Shown here: one piece after another, positions 12,004-22,421 of the stretch
Layout of the letters: every line of letters starts with the position of its first letter
How positions within the stretch are numbered: position 1 is the stretch's first letter
Assembly (NCBI GenBank): GCA_951799405.1
Contig: OX637344.1
Location: forward strand, 1 to 64,000
Source of the DNA: Agapetus fuscipes
Taxonomy: Eukaryota > Arthropoda > Insecta > Trichoptera > Glossosomatidae
Direction of reading: 5' to 3'
DNA: 64,000 nt
Notes under the pieces: generated by a model
What the model saw: the letters and a program-made list of their open reading frames with translations, nothing else
Told to the model about the DNA's origin: nothing
Databases searched by the model: none
Program-made: the position numbers and the translations under genes

Positions 12004-13053
12004 ATCGTTTGGTTAGACAAGTGGAACATGCGTATTTTGTTAAAAATTCAATAGTAAATCAGTAAAATCCCTTTTAAATATCTTAAATCGAAAATGTCAC
12101 GGTTACTGAATTAATTTTTGATAAAAATTTAATAATAAATTGTAAAATCGAGTATTAACTTCTTAAAGCGAAAATTTAACTAGTAAAAGAATAACGTATT
12201 TTAAATGTTTAACGTATCTAAAAAACTCAATAACAGTTTAGTAAAATCGCGTTTAAATTTCTTTAATTGAAAACTTCACGAGTAAAATGTTAACGTATCT
12301 TTCTTAAAAATTTAATAGTTGATTTGTAAGGTCGCATTTAATTTTATTAAATCTAAAACTTCGCGAGTAAAAAAGAGTGTATTTTAAATTTGGTTAAAAT
12401 CGCCTAGGGCTGCTTTTTTACGCGCGCGGCCCTGATCTTGCTGCGACACATGTGTCGATTTTTTTGTGTGATTTTAGAATTTTGGTCTAGGGTCGAGGCA
12501 TGGGTTTTTTTGGCTCATATATCCACTTTGGAAATAATGTATTGCCTTCATTCTTTTAAAAAAAAAAAAGACTTTTGAACTTGTTTGAAACAAGGATTTG
12601 TTGTTTTAGGAATACTATTTCAATATTAAGATGAATGCAAGATGTGTTTAAACGCGTAAGAAAGAAACCCTTAGTTCAAATAATATTATCGTTTTTGCTT
12701 AAAAACCATAAATCCCGAGCCAATGTGATAAAATTTTATAACTTGCGTCATTTCAAGTGAGAGTTATAGGTATTTTTTGTGCTTTCGTGTGAGTGATATA
12801 GGTTTTCATGTGAACAGAATATATTTTAAGTGTTGAGTGTTTTTACATTTTGAGTGAAGTGATTTTGTGATATGCGTGCGTTTAGTTTATTAGAAATAAT
12901 AATATACTTGAGTGACTTACGTATATCTTATTTAGTTCGAAAAACGGACGTCATAGTGATTGTATTTACTTTGTGTTGTTTTGAGGTGCAACAGAATTTG
13001 TCGTAATTTGGAAGCTTTTGGAAGACATTTTTTGAAAATAAATAGAAAAACAG

Positions 13054-13746
13054 ATGGATACAACTCTTCCATTGAAAATTGAGAGGCCCATATTCGCGGG
13101 GGTTGACGAATACCCTTTACGGTTCTTAGAAGAATTGGAAACATTTATAAGACTAACGGATGCCGGGGGACGTGCAATGCAGGTTGTTGATGAATGTTTG
13201 ATTGGAAATGCTCGGCTATGGGCGGATATTTATCGTTCAAAATGGGCATGTTTTTCAGAATTCAAGAAAGACTTTTTGAAACGATATTGGGGATATATTG
13301 AGCAGCGAGAGGCGAGGATAAAAATATTAACAGGAAAATGGGACCCTCAAGGAAACAAAGATATGGTGGAACATTTCTGCGAGCACTACATGCTGTCGCA
13401 ATCCGTGATACCACCCCACGATAAAACCCAAGCTGTTGAAGACGTGATGAGACATTATCCAGACGATGTATGGAGAATGTGGACTGTGACCGGAAAATCT
13501 ACAGCCTGTGAAGCCGCTGAATACCTGAGGATGATACAAGACATAGAGGAAATCACGAGAGCTAGAGTGAACTCAACCGCAGAGGATTCCAGATGTCCTA
13601 AACATGAGGAGTCATGTTCACGAAAGACAAATGCTGACCGCACCAAGCGGAGACAAAGGACAAAGTTGCGGCGACGGTTAAAAAGAAATGGGAAGGAGAA
13701 GGTCAACGCCTTAAAAGAATTAAACACGGTTGCATTTGAAAAATAA
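13054..13746 (+). CDS. short Gag-like protein of element B (230 aa)
   Basis: This is the only sizeable ORF in the internal region of element B. Residues about 40-165 resemble the retrotransposon Gag core: a GNARLWADIY block, FSEFKKDFLKRYWG, and an EHFCEHYMLSQ helix. The last 50 residues are strongly basic (TKRRQRTKLRRRLKRNGK), with no CCHC knuckle, so nucleic-acid binding probably relies on the arginine/lysine-rich tail. The start ATG follows a long leader of more than 1 kb. No protease or RT frame follows; about 550 non-coding bases precede the 3' LTR. The expected role is to form or join a particle that packages the element's RNA, with enzymes supplied by a related autonomous element. The ORF is intact. 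Confidence 0.8.
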   Translation: MDTTLPLKIERPIFAGVDEYPLRFLEELETFIRLTDAGGRAMQVVDECLIGNARLWADIYRSKWACFSEFKKDFLKRYWGYIEQREARIKILTGKWDPQGNKDMVEHFCEHYMLSQSVIPPHDKTQAVEDVMRHYPDDVWRMWTVTGKSTACEAAEYLRMIQDIEEITRARVNSTAEDSRCPKHEESCSRKTNADRTKRRQRTKLRRRLKRNGKEKVNALKELNTVAFEK

Positions 13747-14284
13747 TTTGTCGGATTTTATTTAGTGCAATTACCTTTAATTGACATGATACGTTGGTCC
13801 AATGCGATGATAATATCTTCTGAATTGGAAAATAAACATTACTGATTTATGAACACAAGTGCATATTTCATTTTATTTAAATTCTCGCCCTGCAGAAGTA
13901 ACCACATAATATTATAGTGAGATGATCTACGGGGTAAAACTCTTAGGGGGGAGAAGAGCGAGGGGAGTGGGGACTGACGCAACCCTAAGCGCTTCCAGAT
14001 GTGTGTGAGATATTGGAAGTAGGAATGCAGGGGACAGAGCGAACGACAAAACAGAGCAGTGCGGTAACCAAAGCATGGAAATCCAGTGATGGAAAATAAA
14101 AATATCGATTGTTCTACAAATTCGTTCGAAGATAAACATAAATGAAGTAAAATGATACAAATATTTGTGCGCGAGCTCAATTCGGAAATAATATTGATGC
14201 ATTAATTATTTTTTTCATATCTTTAACTAAAGAATTTTCTGAAAACTTTTCCATTCGTAAACTCTTGAAAACCTTCCATAAAAT

Positions 14285-14294
14285 TAGGGGGGAA
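14285..14294 (+). other. polypurine tract of element B
   Basis: The purine run AGGGGGGAA lies immediately before the 3' LTR start at 14295. This is the expected place and orientation for plus-strand DNA priming, and it confirms that element B is on the plus strand. Confidence 0.8.
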
Positions 14295-16132
14295 TGTAAA
14301 GATCTGACTCCGCCTATATTCGTTTATACATCCGTAATTCTATACAAAGTATAATATATCTTTCTATGGTACTTAAAAACTTGGAACAAAAAAAGGTACC
14401 CTTATAAAAAAAACCTTGAGCTGTCCTTTGACGCATTGCTGGGCTGTATTCAGTTTCGATCTGTTTCCTGGAGGTGACGCGTCTCTTCTAGATAAAATCT
14501 GAAAATTGCTGTTTAATATTTGATTTGTGGGTGTTTGTGTGAGGATGGAGCTGAAAATGGACCTGAGATGCTGCCGGGAGAAAATAATTAGGCTGATTGC
14601 ATTAAAAATAACTAATGTCGCGACATTAATACAAACTTAAAACCAGTGGCGTGTTCCTGTCCGTGAGTAAAGCGGTTTGCACAATTATTTTTCTACCATT
14701 CGAATTTCGATTGGTTAAGGCATTATTTATGGGGATGTGGAAAGGTCTTTCGTAATCTGTACTTCGGGTCTTCCAGCCATATCGGGAATTCCCGATATTG
14801 AGGTGCACCAGGAACAGGTTATGGAGTAGATATTTCCACAAATATTGTTTTGCCAGGTTTTCTTTATTTTGGCATCTGTCTCGGGTCTACTTGGCCGGAC
14901 TTGCTGAGCATCAGACGGTGTCATGGTATTGCGAATTTTGGTAGAATGATTGGGGTAAATTAGAAGCTGTCTTCTCTAACAAAAGCAGCTTGGAATAGAG
15001 TATGGAGTAGGCGCGCGTTAAGTTTTGGTAACGGGAATGCTGAAATATCCGACCCAGTGGGGTAACACTTAGTCGAAGCTGGTGACAAGACTTCCTTTCC
15101 TTTTTCCAAAAATTAGCGTGCTAAAGTCCTGTGACGTTTCTTTGGTGAAGAAGGGGAGCGTTGAGCTTGTAATTCGATCGAATAACCCTACTCCAGAGGT
15201 CGCAAGTCCACTGGCTTCTCCACTGAAGCTAGCAGGCAGATTTTCTACTTAGAGGTGGGATTTTAATTAAAATAATTATGGGGTGGGTGGAGGTAGATTT
15301 GCATATTATTATAAATATATTATACGTAATACATTTAGGCGCAATGTAATTTATTCATATTGTTATTATAATGTTATTTTGTAAATTTATGTAATCTGTC
15401 AAATAAAAAGACTAACAAAATTAACACATCAAGTAACTTTTCGCGATTTGCGTCCCCCCTTTTTCCTGTTCCTCATTTTGTATACGCTTTTGAATACGTT
15501 GACTGCCATGTTTTTTCTATACGCCGTGACCTTACCAGAGCGGGTTCTAGTAATTTCACAGAAAACAAAATCCCATTAAAAATGAAAGTCACTTGTTTTA
15601 AAATCGGTTTTAATATCATATAGTCATTTTGCATTACACGTAACTTAAATCTCGTAAGCTTTTTAATTATAATTTTGAATTTACAATTTAGTTAGAAAAT
15701 GCGTATGTTCCACACCAAACGATAACGAATTTGGGTTTGCCACTAAAGTAGATTTTGAAACGGTAAAACAAAAAATTACACAACGTTCCGTTTCATAATC
15801 TTCCACACGACGAGGAGTCCTAACCTTAGCTAGACGATCACACAATTGGCCAAAACTACGATGATCCTCAGAGGAGGCAACGAGGGAATACCAGCACCAG
15901 CATTATCAGTTCCAGTACGAGCAGTACCAGCGTTCCTAGATCTCTGATCTACCTTCACCTTCTTCATCAACCAGGAGTTCACCATACACCAATTGGAATC
16001 ATCTGGAGAACCATGGATGCAGGAGCACGGCCTTTGGCTCGCCTGTACCATTAATATATAGCCTTTTCCAGAATACCCAAGATGGACCACTCGTCCACTA
16101 CTCCATCTTTTCATCAGGGGGGGAACTCTACA
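14295..16132 (+). repeat. 3' LTR of element B (1,838 bp)
   Basis: Same length as 10146-11983 and, where compared, the same sequence. It is followed by the CTAC duplication and then the remaining end of element A's 3' LTR. Confidence 0.95.
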
Positions 16133-16136
16133 CTAC

Positions 16137-16170
16137 CCATACTTATTTCAATATTTATATTTACATAACA
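16137..16170 (-). repeat. remaining 34 bp of element A's 3' LTR
   Basis: CCATACTTATTTCAATATTT... to ACATAACA matches the last bases of the intact LTR at 19738-19771. Its separation from 9706-10145 proves that element B inserted into this LTR. Confidence 0.93.
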
Positions 16171-18630
16171 CTACCCCCCACCTAGACTGTTTCGTCCCGG
16201 AACAGTCTTGACTCTGTGTAGGTAGGGGCATGCTGATCCACGTCGACACCCTGTGGTCAGGAAGAAGTGGCAGTCCACGGATTTCTCCCCACTGGCTCTC
16301 GGCTGCGCTTGCTCGCAGCACACCTTGACGCTGATGCCGACTCCCGAGAACACTGCTTCAATCATACTCCGGATTATCCGCCAGTCTCGATTAGCGCGGC
16401 CGCCACCCATCTTCGGTATTGCCAGACGCGCCTGCTGATCCTCCAACATGTAGTCACGCAGCTCAACAAGGCCGTCCCACAATGCCTTGTAGTCCTCTTC
16501 CAGGTTGCTGGAATCCGGGACAACCAGGCAGTATGCTTGTTGACGCCCCTTCGGTAGTCTCAGAGCTCTTCCTTGCGGGCTGCTCGAGGGTTGCGGTTCT
16601 CCGAATTTGTATCGGAAGACCCGTGCAATTCCTCTAGACATATCTAGATCTTCCGGTACACTGCATGCCAGTGTGTGGTCCCTAGTGACCTCAAATAAGT
16701 CCTTGTGGACTTCTGTGGTCACTCCATGGCGAATCTTCTGTCCCTCTTGCACCTTGCTCCAGAACGTCTCAAACAGGGGCGCTTCTTTGGATGCGACGCA
16801 TTTTTGTACTCTCTGGGCGGGCTGGTCATTGTTTGACCACTTTGCTCTTTGAGTTGGCCGGTGGTTATCCTTCATTCGAGCTCCCGCCTCCTTGGTGTTG
16901 CTGATCTTGGACTCCAGGTTGGCGATGGTGTCCTTCGTCCTGGGCCCCTGCCCAGCTTCCAGCTGCTGGAGCTTAGTCTTAAGCCCCTTGTTCTGTCTCT
17001 CCAGGCTCAGCACAGTCTCGTGCAACTCGTCCCTCTCGGCCTCCGCTGTTCGCCGGACCCTTTCACTGCTGGCCAAGTTCTTCGTCAGCTGCCTGTTCTC
17101 CGTCTCCATGACTTTGACCTTTCTCTCGGCATCCTGGAGCTGTTTCCTCAGCCGTTTGTTCATCTCCATGGTGGTCTCTACATCCTTGCGGTCGTCTTCC
17201 AATTTCTCCGGTCCTTGAGACTTTGGGCACCTCGCGCTCAGGTGTCCTTGCTGGCCACACGTCCAGCAGTGCGCCTTCTGTCTCGTTGGCTCAAGTTGCT
17301 GCAGCACTTTTTCTATTATTTCCTCGGTTGTAGGTAGTTTGACCTCCTCTGCCTTGATTGCACAAACCCTGGCGTGGCCCCTGATGGACTGTTTGACAGC
17401 CTCAAATTCGAGAGCTCGGCTTAGCGCCTCGTTCAACGTCTTCGGAAGAGCCAGCTTCACTGCTTGCTGCGTCTCCCATTCTCTCAATCCGTTCAGGAAC
17501 TTGTCCACTGCCAAGCTCTCGCAGATGTCATCAGGGAATGTCGGGTAAGCGTCTCGTACTAGGTGGACGATGTCCATCTCAAACTCCTGGAGGCTCTCGT
17601 TGGGCTTCTGCACCCTTGTGTTCAGCTGCGACTTGTACAGCTGCTCCAGGCACTTGTGGCCATAGCGCATATCCAAGCGCTGCTTCAGCTGCCCAAAGTC
17701 ACCACGGTTGTCCAGGGGTATGGCCTGCAGAACCCTGAGAGCGTCTCCTCGGAGCGACAGGCTGAGAACCGAAGCCTTCTTCTGCTGGCTCCAGGCTCCC
17801 ATCATGGCAGCCGTTTCAAAGAGGGTCAAATACTCCTCCCACGACGTCTTCCCGTCGAAGGTCGGGAGGTTGTGCTTCGCCAGCGAAGGGTCATCATCCC
17901 CTCTAGTGACCCTGGTTGGAGTTGAGCATCCCTGGTCGGTCTCGTCGTGAAGGCCTTTGGGGGATATTCTGGTGGACTCCATCTGGCCCTTGTCGGCCAG
18001 CTCGGCACGCAGATGTACCTCCAGATTTGACATCCGAGTCTCCATTTCCCCCTTCAGGGCTGTCATCTTCTCCTCCATTTCTCCCTTCATGGTTGTGAGA
18101 TTCTCGTTCATCTTCTCTTTCATGTTGGCGAGGTCTTCCTGCAGGGCCTTGGCGTTTTCAGCCATCTCCACTTTCAGGTCGGTCACCACTTCCTTCAGGT
18201 TGGTGGTCATCTTCTCCTCCAGCCCGGTCAGGTCCTCCTTCAGGGTCTTGGCGTTGTCAGCCATCTTCTCCTCCAGCCCGGTCAGGTCCTCCTTCACGGT
18301 CTTGGCGTTGTCAGCCATCTTCTCCTCCAGGGTCTTGGCGTTGTCAGCCATCTCCACTTTCAGGGTCTTGGCGTTGTCAGCCATCTCCCCTTTCAGCTTT
18401 TCCTCCATGGAAGTGAAGTTTCCGGTGATGCTGAGGTTTAGCTCGTCCAAGGCGCGGTCCCCTCCAGACGCCATGACAAAATATGCCGGGTCTTCGCCTG
18501 ACTGTTCTAAGGCCTCCATGAGGCGTGCCTGTAAGGCCGCCTTCCCTCCTGAGGTCTCCAGGTCCCTCTCCAGAAGCTCATTTTTAAGCTCAGTGACTTT
18601 GAGGTCCTTGATGTTCACTTTGGTTGCCAT
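16171..18630 (-). CDS. Gag-like polyprotein of element A with macro domain and CCCH finger (819 aa)
   Basis: Domains in order: an SAP-like helix pair (about residues 9-43); a coiled coil (about 75-215) with five MADNAKTL-type repeats; a retrotransposon Gag capsid-like region (about 250-415); a CCHC knuckle (C455, C458, H463, C468); a second coiled coil (about 474-560); a macro domain of the TARG1/OARD1 type (about 635-772); and a CCCH zinc finger, CX7CX5CX3H (C787, C795, C801, H805). Macro-domain marks are HKDLF, a CSVPEDLDMSRGIA block, FRYKFG, and the IPKMGGG loop followed by DW. At the positions of the TARG1 catalytic Lys84 and Asp125 I see P705 and A746, so hydrolase activity is unlikely and ADP-ribose or nucleic-acid binding is more plausible. 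The stop TAG is the last base triplet before the 3' LTR, and the polypurine tract lies within the last codons. The ORF is intact. Confidence 0.9.
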   Translation of the reverse strand: MATKVNIKDLKVTELKNELLERDLETSGGKAALQARLMEALEQSGEDPAYFVMASGGDRALDELNLSITGNFTSMEEKLKGEMADNAKTLKVEMADNAKTLEEKMADNAKTVKEDLTGLEEKMADNAKTLKEDLTGLEEKMTTNLKEVVTDLKVEMAENAKALQEDLANMKEKMNENLTTMKGEMEEKMTALKGEMETRMSNLEVHLRAELADKGQMESTRISPKGLHDETDQGCSTPTRVTRGDDDPSLAKHNLPTFDGKTSWEEYLTLFETAAMMGAWSQQKKASVLSLSLRGDALRVLQAIPLDNRGDFGQLKQRLDMRYGHKCLEQLYKSQLNTRVQKPNESLQEFEMDIVHLVRDAYPTFPDDICESLAVDKFLNGLREWETQQAVKLALPKTLNEALSRALEFEAVKQSIRGHARVCAIKAEEVKLPTTEEIIEKVLQQLEPTRQKAHCWTCGQQGHLSARCPKSQGPEKLEDDRKDVETTMEMNKRLRKQLQDAERKVKVMETENRQLTKNLASSERVRRTAEAERDELHETVLSLERQNKGLKTKLQQLEAGQGPRTKDTIANLESKISNTKEAGARMKDNHRPTQRAKWSNNDQPAQRVQKCVASKEAPLFETFWSKVQEGQKIRHGVTTEVHKDLFEVTRDHTLACSVPEDLDMSRGIARVFRYKFGEPQPSSSPQGRALRLPKGRQQAYCLVVPDSSNLEEDYKALWDGLVELRDYMLEDQQARLAIPKMGGGRANRDWRIIRSMIEAVFSGVGISVKVCCEQAQPRASGEKSVDCHFFLTTGCRRGSACPYLHRVKTVPGRNSLGGG

Positions 18631-19277
18631 TTTTTTTCAAAATTTACTTCAAAACAAAAAATATTTTTAAATTTATTTAATACAAGTTTTGAGTTTTATA
18701 TATATAGCTGTTTTGAATACGTACTTTAGCAAAATAATAATTTATCTGATTACACTGATTGGTAGGTACTGTCTTTTAATATTTATTTTTAATTCACCAA
18801 TATTTTTAACATAATAATGTCTGATAGTACATAATTATTTATTTCGTCTCAAGTCTTTCAAACACACAGGTAGGTACTTAATGTACATTCACACACTTGT
18901 AAACAAAGGATAGTTATTCAAAAACTTTTTCTCGATGAATCTGGAACGTTCTTTTGTAATATTTTTCAAGATTTTTTATTTATTTATTTTATTTTTTTAA
19001 TCACACACAATAATAAAAAAAAAACTATGGTCCAATTTGATGACTTTCTCAATGCGGTAAAATAGTCATTATGTTATGTCCAGAATTATGTTCCATATGA
19101 TGTTCCAGAATTTATAAGCAACTTGCTTTTGCGTCTTTTCTTTTAACAAAAATTTATTTAAACACTTGTTTTCACAAAAGTCAGTTCACACAAAGTTCAA
19201 TTTGAATAAAGTTCATTTTAACACTATTTAATTTATTTTATTTATTTTTAGACAGAAGATCTTAATTTTTCTTGACA
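18631..19277 (-). other. 5' leader of element A
   Basis: AT-rich untranslated sequence between the primer-binding-like site and the gag ATG (18630). No ORF is recognised. Confidence 0.7.
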
Positions 19278-19295
19278 ATTCCGCACCTGACGCCA
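19278..19295 (-). other. primer-binding-like site of element A
   Basis: On the minus strand TGGCGTCAGGTGCGG begins two bases inside the 5' LTR. This is the same two-base spacing as in element B. Confidence 0.65.
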
Positions 19296-19297
19296 AT

Positions 19298-19771
19298 TGT
19301 TACGAAATTAGGGTTCAATTGTCTTCAAATTAAAAATACACAGGTCTTCTTCAATAGTTATTTATTTTACACAGTTACAAAATTTATTTTCACACTACTT
19401 TCTCGATTATTCCACTTGGTTTTGGTTCACTGATCAGATGACTTCGATGTGTTTGTAAGTCTCTATGATACTGGCCCGCTCTGCAGGCCATTCGCACCTT
19501 TATACTCTTCAGAGCAGTATGATCCAGAACTAAAGTTGCCAGACGGTTCCAGAGTAATTATTACTTCTCGACGCTTCACGTACTACCTAGAGATACAACC
19601 AAAATCCTACCTACAAATGTAACACAGTATTCCTATAATTATAACAAATACCTACTTAGCCTAGAGAATTCTACACTTATACATAATTATCGATCTTACC
19701 TACCAATACTTTTGAGGATTCTTATAACTATAACTACCCATACTTATTTCAATATTTATATTTACATAACA
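19298..19771 (-). repeat. 5' LTR of element A (474 bp)
   Basis: The complete LTR, with TGTTA/TAACA ends. It is followed at 19772 by ATAT, the target duplication, and then by the RT codons of the interrupted LINE. Confidence 0.95.
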
Positions 19772-20139
19772 ATATTTTCATCATCTCTTTCAAAAATCAA
19801 TACTTTCGTCTTACTTGCATTCAACTTCAAATGGTTACCTAACAAAGCTTCATTCAATCTAGAGAGCATTGTTTGCAATTCTACTGCTGAATCAGATACA
19901 AGAACTGCATCATCTGCATACAGTAGAACACTCACTTTGCTCTCTCCTATCATCAATCCACAATCATTAAGTCTAGCATCTCTGACACACTTGTCCATGA
20001 CTATGTTAAATAGCCATGGACTCATCACACATCCTTGCCTCACACCCTTATAAACTTCAAACCATTCACTATACTCACCATCAATACGAACACATGCCAT
20101 ACTATTTTCATAGTTCGCATGCACCGCATCTATCACCAA
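19772..20139 (-). pseudogene. LINE reverse transcriptase, palm fragment
   Basis: About 120 codons with WFEVYKGVRQGCVMSPWLFN and the catalytic LLYADDAVLVS block, followed by a thumb-proximal HLKLNASKTKVL segment. It is the upstream piece of the RT that continues at 9035-9705. The frame degenerates upstream of about 20140, consistent with 5' truncation. Confidence 0.9.
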
Positions 20140-20142
20140 TCA

Positions 20143-20983
20143 ATCACCTCAAAGGCGCTTTGCACGTTGTAAAAACAGGAAAAATAATTAACATAACTTA
20201 AACTTACGCACAACACAAATATAGATATAATATATCTTTGTAGCTTACATTTAGATTAGACTTAGATTCCCCTCCCACGTGTCATTGTGTTTTGCATTGG
20301 CGGACGGTATTCTTATTTGATTGTATGAGATGTTTTCTAAGTGTTTTATCATCTTTCAGTTTACCAGTTCTATGTATATATATATATATATATTTTATTA
20401 CTATATTAATTTATTTAATATGTATCAGAAATCAAATCCATTATCTGCAGATTACGAATCCAATGTGGGGACCACTGGACCACGGACCGGTCAATACTGG
20501 CATACTAAGCTCTAAATGGGGACTGAACGTTACTGAACAGTATGTATACGAGTATACAGAGAAAAATAGGCAAATGAAGACCGAAAACATATGTTTTTAT
20601 CAAATCCGTGGATCATACATGGACTAAATATTATGTGAATAGCACTGCTAGGCTTTAAGAGGCGTCTATCATAAACAGGGCTGTCGAAATTCTTACGTAA
20701 CTTCAAGAGACCCTTGGGCTTCATTTCTGTAACACCAACATGAGATTGGCTGTCAATATAGTTGAACGAGAAAAACTATATTCAACATTTATTATAGCAT
20801 AGATTCTTCATTTAAATGACGTCATATTACCCAACTTGAACTAAGTGTATTACTACGCCATTGGCGTTTTTTTAGGTAATTTGCATTTCATGCATTTGGT
20901 TTTAATGTCTGATCTATTTCTGGTAACAAATAGCTGTATTTCACACTTATACTTAATACAGTACTAGGCAACAAATCAAGTTT
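20143..20983. other. no gene; LINE-tail scrap and TA repeat
   Basis: Bases 20225-20262 (ATATCTTTGTAGCTTACATTTAGATTAG) look like an eroded LINE 3' tail on the plus strand. A short (TA)n run lies near 20376-20394. Nothing else is recognised. Confidence 0.45.
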
Positions 20984-21136
20984 ATTGCCCATAGCTTCAT
21001 AGTGTATTGCCCATAGCTTCATAGTGTATTGCCCATAGCTTCATAGTGTATTGCCCATAGCTTCATAGTGTATTGCCCATAGCTTCATAGTGTATTGCCC
21101 ATAGCTTCATAGTGTATTGCCCATAGCTTCATAGTT
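20984..21136. repeat. 22-bp tandem repeat, 7 copies
   Basis: The unit TATTGCCCATAGCTTCATAGTG is repeated seven times without spacers and with almost no variation. Confidence 0.95.
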
Positions 21137-22421
21137 TAAGTATCTACATACCTTGCATGTTAGAAAACTTTTGAATAACGATTTCCGTCGCGAAATTATT
21201 TCTAACATAAACTTTTTACTTTATAACAGTCCGAAGGAACTGTAATAAAGTAAAAAAAGAACTGTCATTATTATAAAATCAATAAAAATAACAAACATCC
21301 ATGATGAATTATGTTCATTCGTTGCATTTCTTTCTTCCAGATTAAACACTACATTTTGTTAGAATTTAACTTCAATAAGAATAGAAACGGGAATGTACTT
21401 TTCCTTCAAATAAGAAGAGAGCATCAAATAGGTACAAATGAAGAAAACTGAAAGTTGTTAACATTCATTTTAAGAATAAATAAACTGCTGACCTTGATTC
21501 TGATCAATGATGAAGTCGATCAATTTCAAACAAACAGAAATAATAATAAAATCGTTCTTTATAATTCAATAACTTTTTCAACCAAAAATCTAAAATAATT
21601 TTCTTCCTTTTCTTGTGCGACACACTTTTCCACAAAGCGCTCAGTTTGGATACGGTTTCACTTGTTCCGAGAAGCTCTCCACACAGCAACCCAAATACGT
21701 TTCAACTAAGTCATAGTCCGAGTATTTAACAAGAATTGTCTGCAAAGTAAAACGTTCACTAGAGAAAATGTTTTAGTCTACATGCATATCTAGGTACACG
21801 CTTTAATTTAGTTTAAACGTACTGAAACGTACTTTGGTACGTGCTAGAATGATCTGTAACATTTTTGAAGGCACCCGGACTACTTAAAAGTGAATTAGTT
21901 TTTTTTATGGATCCTCACAACGCGCCGACAGTTTTATACAATTTATTGTTAGTTAGTTAGCCTTGTCAGTTTCATACAAAAACCTTCGTAACCGATTCAT
22001 TTAGAGTATAATAACCTAATTTAGAAAGTTTCAAGGTCGCGCTATTCGGAGATCTTTATAAACAATGGATACTGTATTTTTCGTGTGAGTTTTTAATAAT
22101 GGTCATCATTAGAGTCTGGTCTATCAACTGGATGGAACAAACGCTTACGTTCAAAACCAGAAGGCCAAGGTCTGATCTCCACCAAGGATGTTAGAAATTT
22201 CTCGTTTGGGTGTTTATTTCAAACCCAAAATCAAAGTCGTTCCCAGTTAAGTTTGAGACAAGGTTTCCAAATAACCAATAAACACTATAGATTTAAAAAT
22301 AAACGACATCAACCCCTAAATTGTAAAAAGTTTAGAAATTCTTAACAGGCCTTTGTTTTTTAAAAAGATCCATAATCGAATCTGTTGTAGTTAAAAGTTA
22401 AGCAATAAAATGTCATCTCAC
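21137..22421. other. intronic sequence of the RhoGEF gene
   Basis: Contains the donor site downstream of the exon at 22422 and a degraded SINE family 1 copy near 22120-22290 (GATCTCCACCAAGGATG, GGTGTTTATTTCAAACCC). No further DH-domain exon is visible on the minus strand from here to position 1. Confidence 0.5.

Larger units (their letters stand above)
10146..16132 (+). mobile_element. LTR retrotransposon B, gag-only, inside the LTR of A
   Basis: Two 1,838-bp LTRs (10146-11983 and 14295-16132) begin TGTAAAG and end CTCTACA. By eye I find no difference between them. The flanking 4-bp duplication is CTAC (10142-10145 and 16133-16136). The internal region (11984-14294) has a primer-binding-like site, one Gag-like ORF and a polypurine tract, and no pol. 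Long LTRs and this style of short Gag recall the Osvaldo/Ulysses/Woot group of Ty3/Gypsy elements; this assignment is inference. Insertion is younger than that of element A. Confidence 0.95.
9706..19771 (-). mobile_element. LTR retrotransposon A, gag-only, minus strand
   Basis: The LTRs are 474 bp each: 19298-19771 (5' LTR) and 9706-10145 plus 16137-16170 (3' LTR, split by element B). LTR ends are TGTTA...TAACA. The flanking 4-bp duplication is ATAT (9702-9705 and 19772-19775). I count 2 differences between the LTRs, so insertion is fairly recent. The internal region (16171-19297) holds a tRNA primer-binding-like site, a leader of about 650 bp and one long gag ORF that ends exactly at the 3' LTR. 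No protease, RT, RNase H or integrase is present. It must rely on enzymes supplied in trans. Confidence 0.95.
8664..20142 (-). mobile_element. 5'-truncated LINE split by LTR element A
   Basis: On the minus strand this LINE runs from about 20142 to 19772, is interrupted by the LTR element, and resumes at 9705 to about 8664. The first piece carries the RT core including YADD. The second carries the C-terminal region, stop, a 3' UTR of about 370 bp and an ATAGATT-type tail. The two pieces abut exactly once the LTR element and one copy of the 4-bp duplication are ignored, and the frame is kept. The 5' part (endonuclease and early RT) is missing. The clade is uncertain; RTE- or Jockey-type LINEs carry similar C-termini. 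Confidence 0.9.

Noticed and set aside
16253..18670. Plus-strand ORFs of up to 237 codons opposite the element A Gag
   Set aside because: They are shadows of the GC-rich, repeat-bearing Gag coding strand and have no recognisable motifs.
20984..21136. CRISPR-like array (also 58070-58195)
   Set aside because: Repeats are directly adjacent without spacers and the genome is eukaryotic; they are plain minisatellites.
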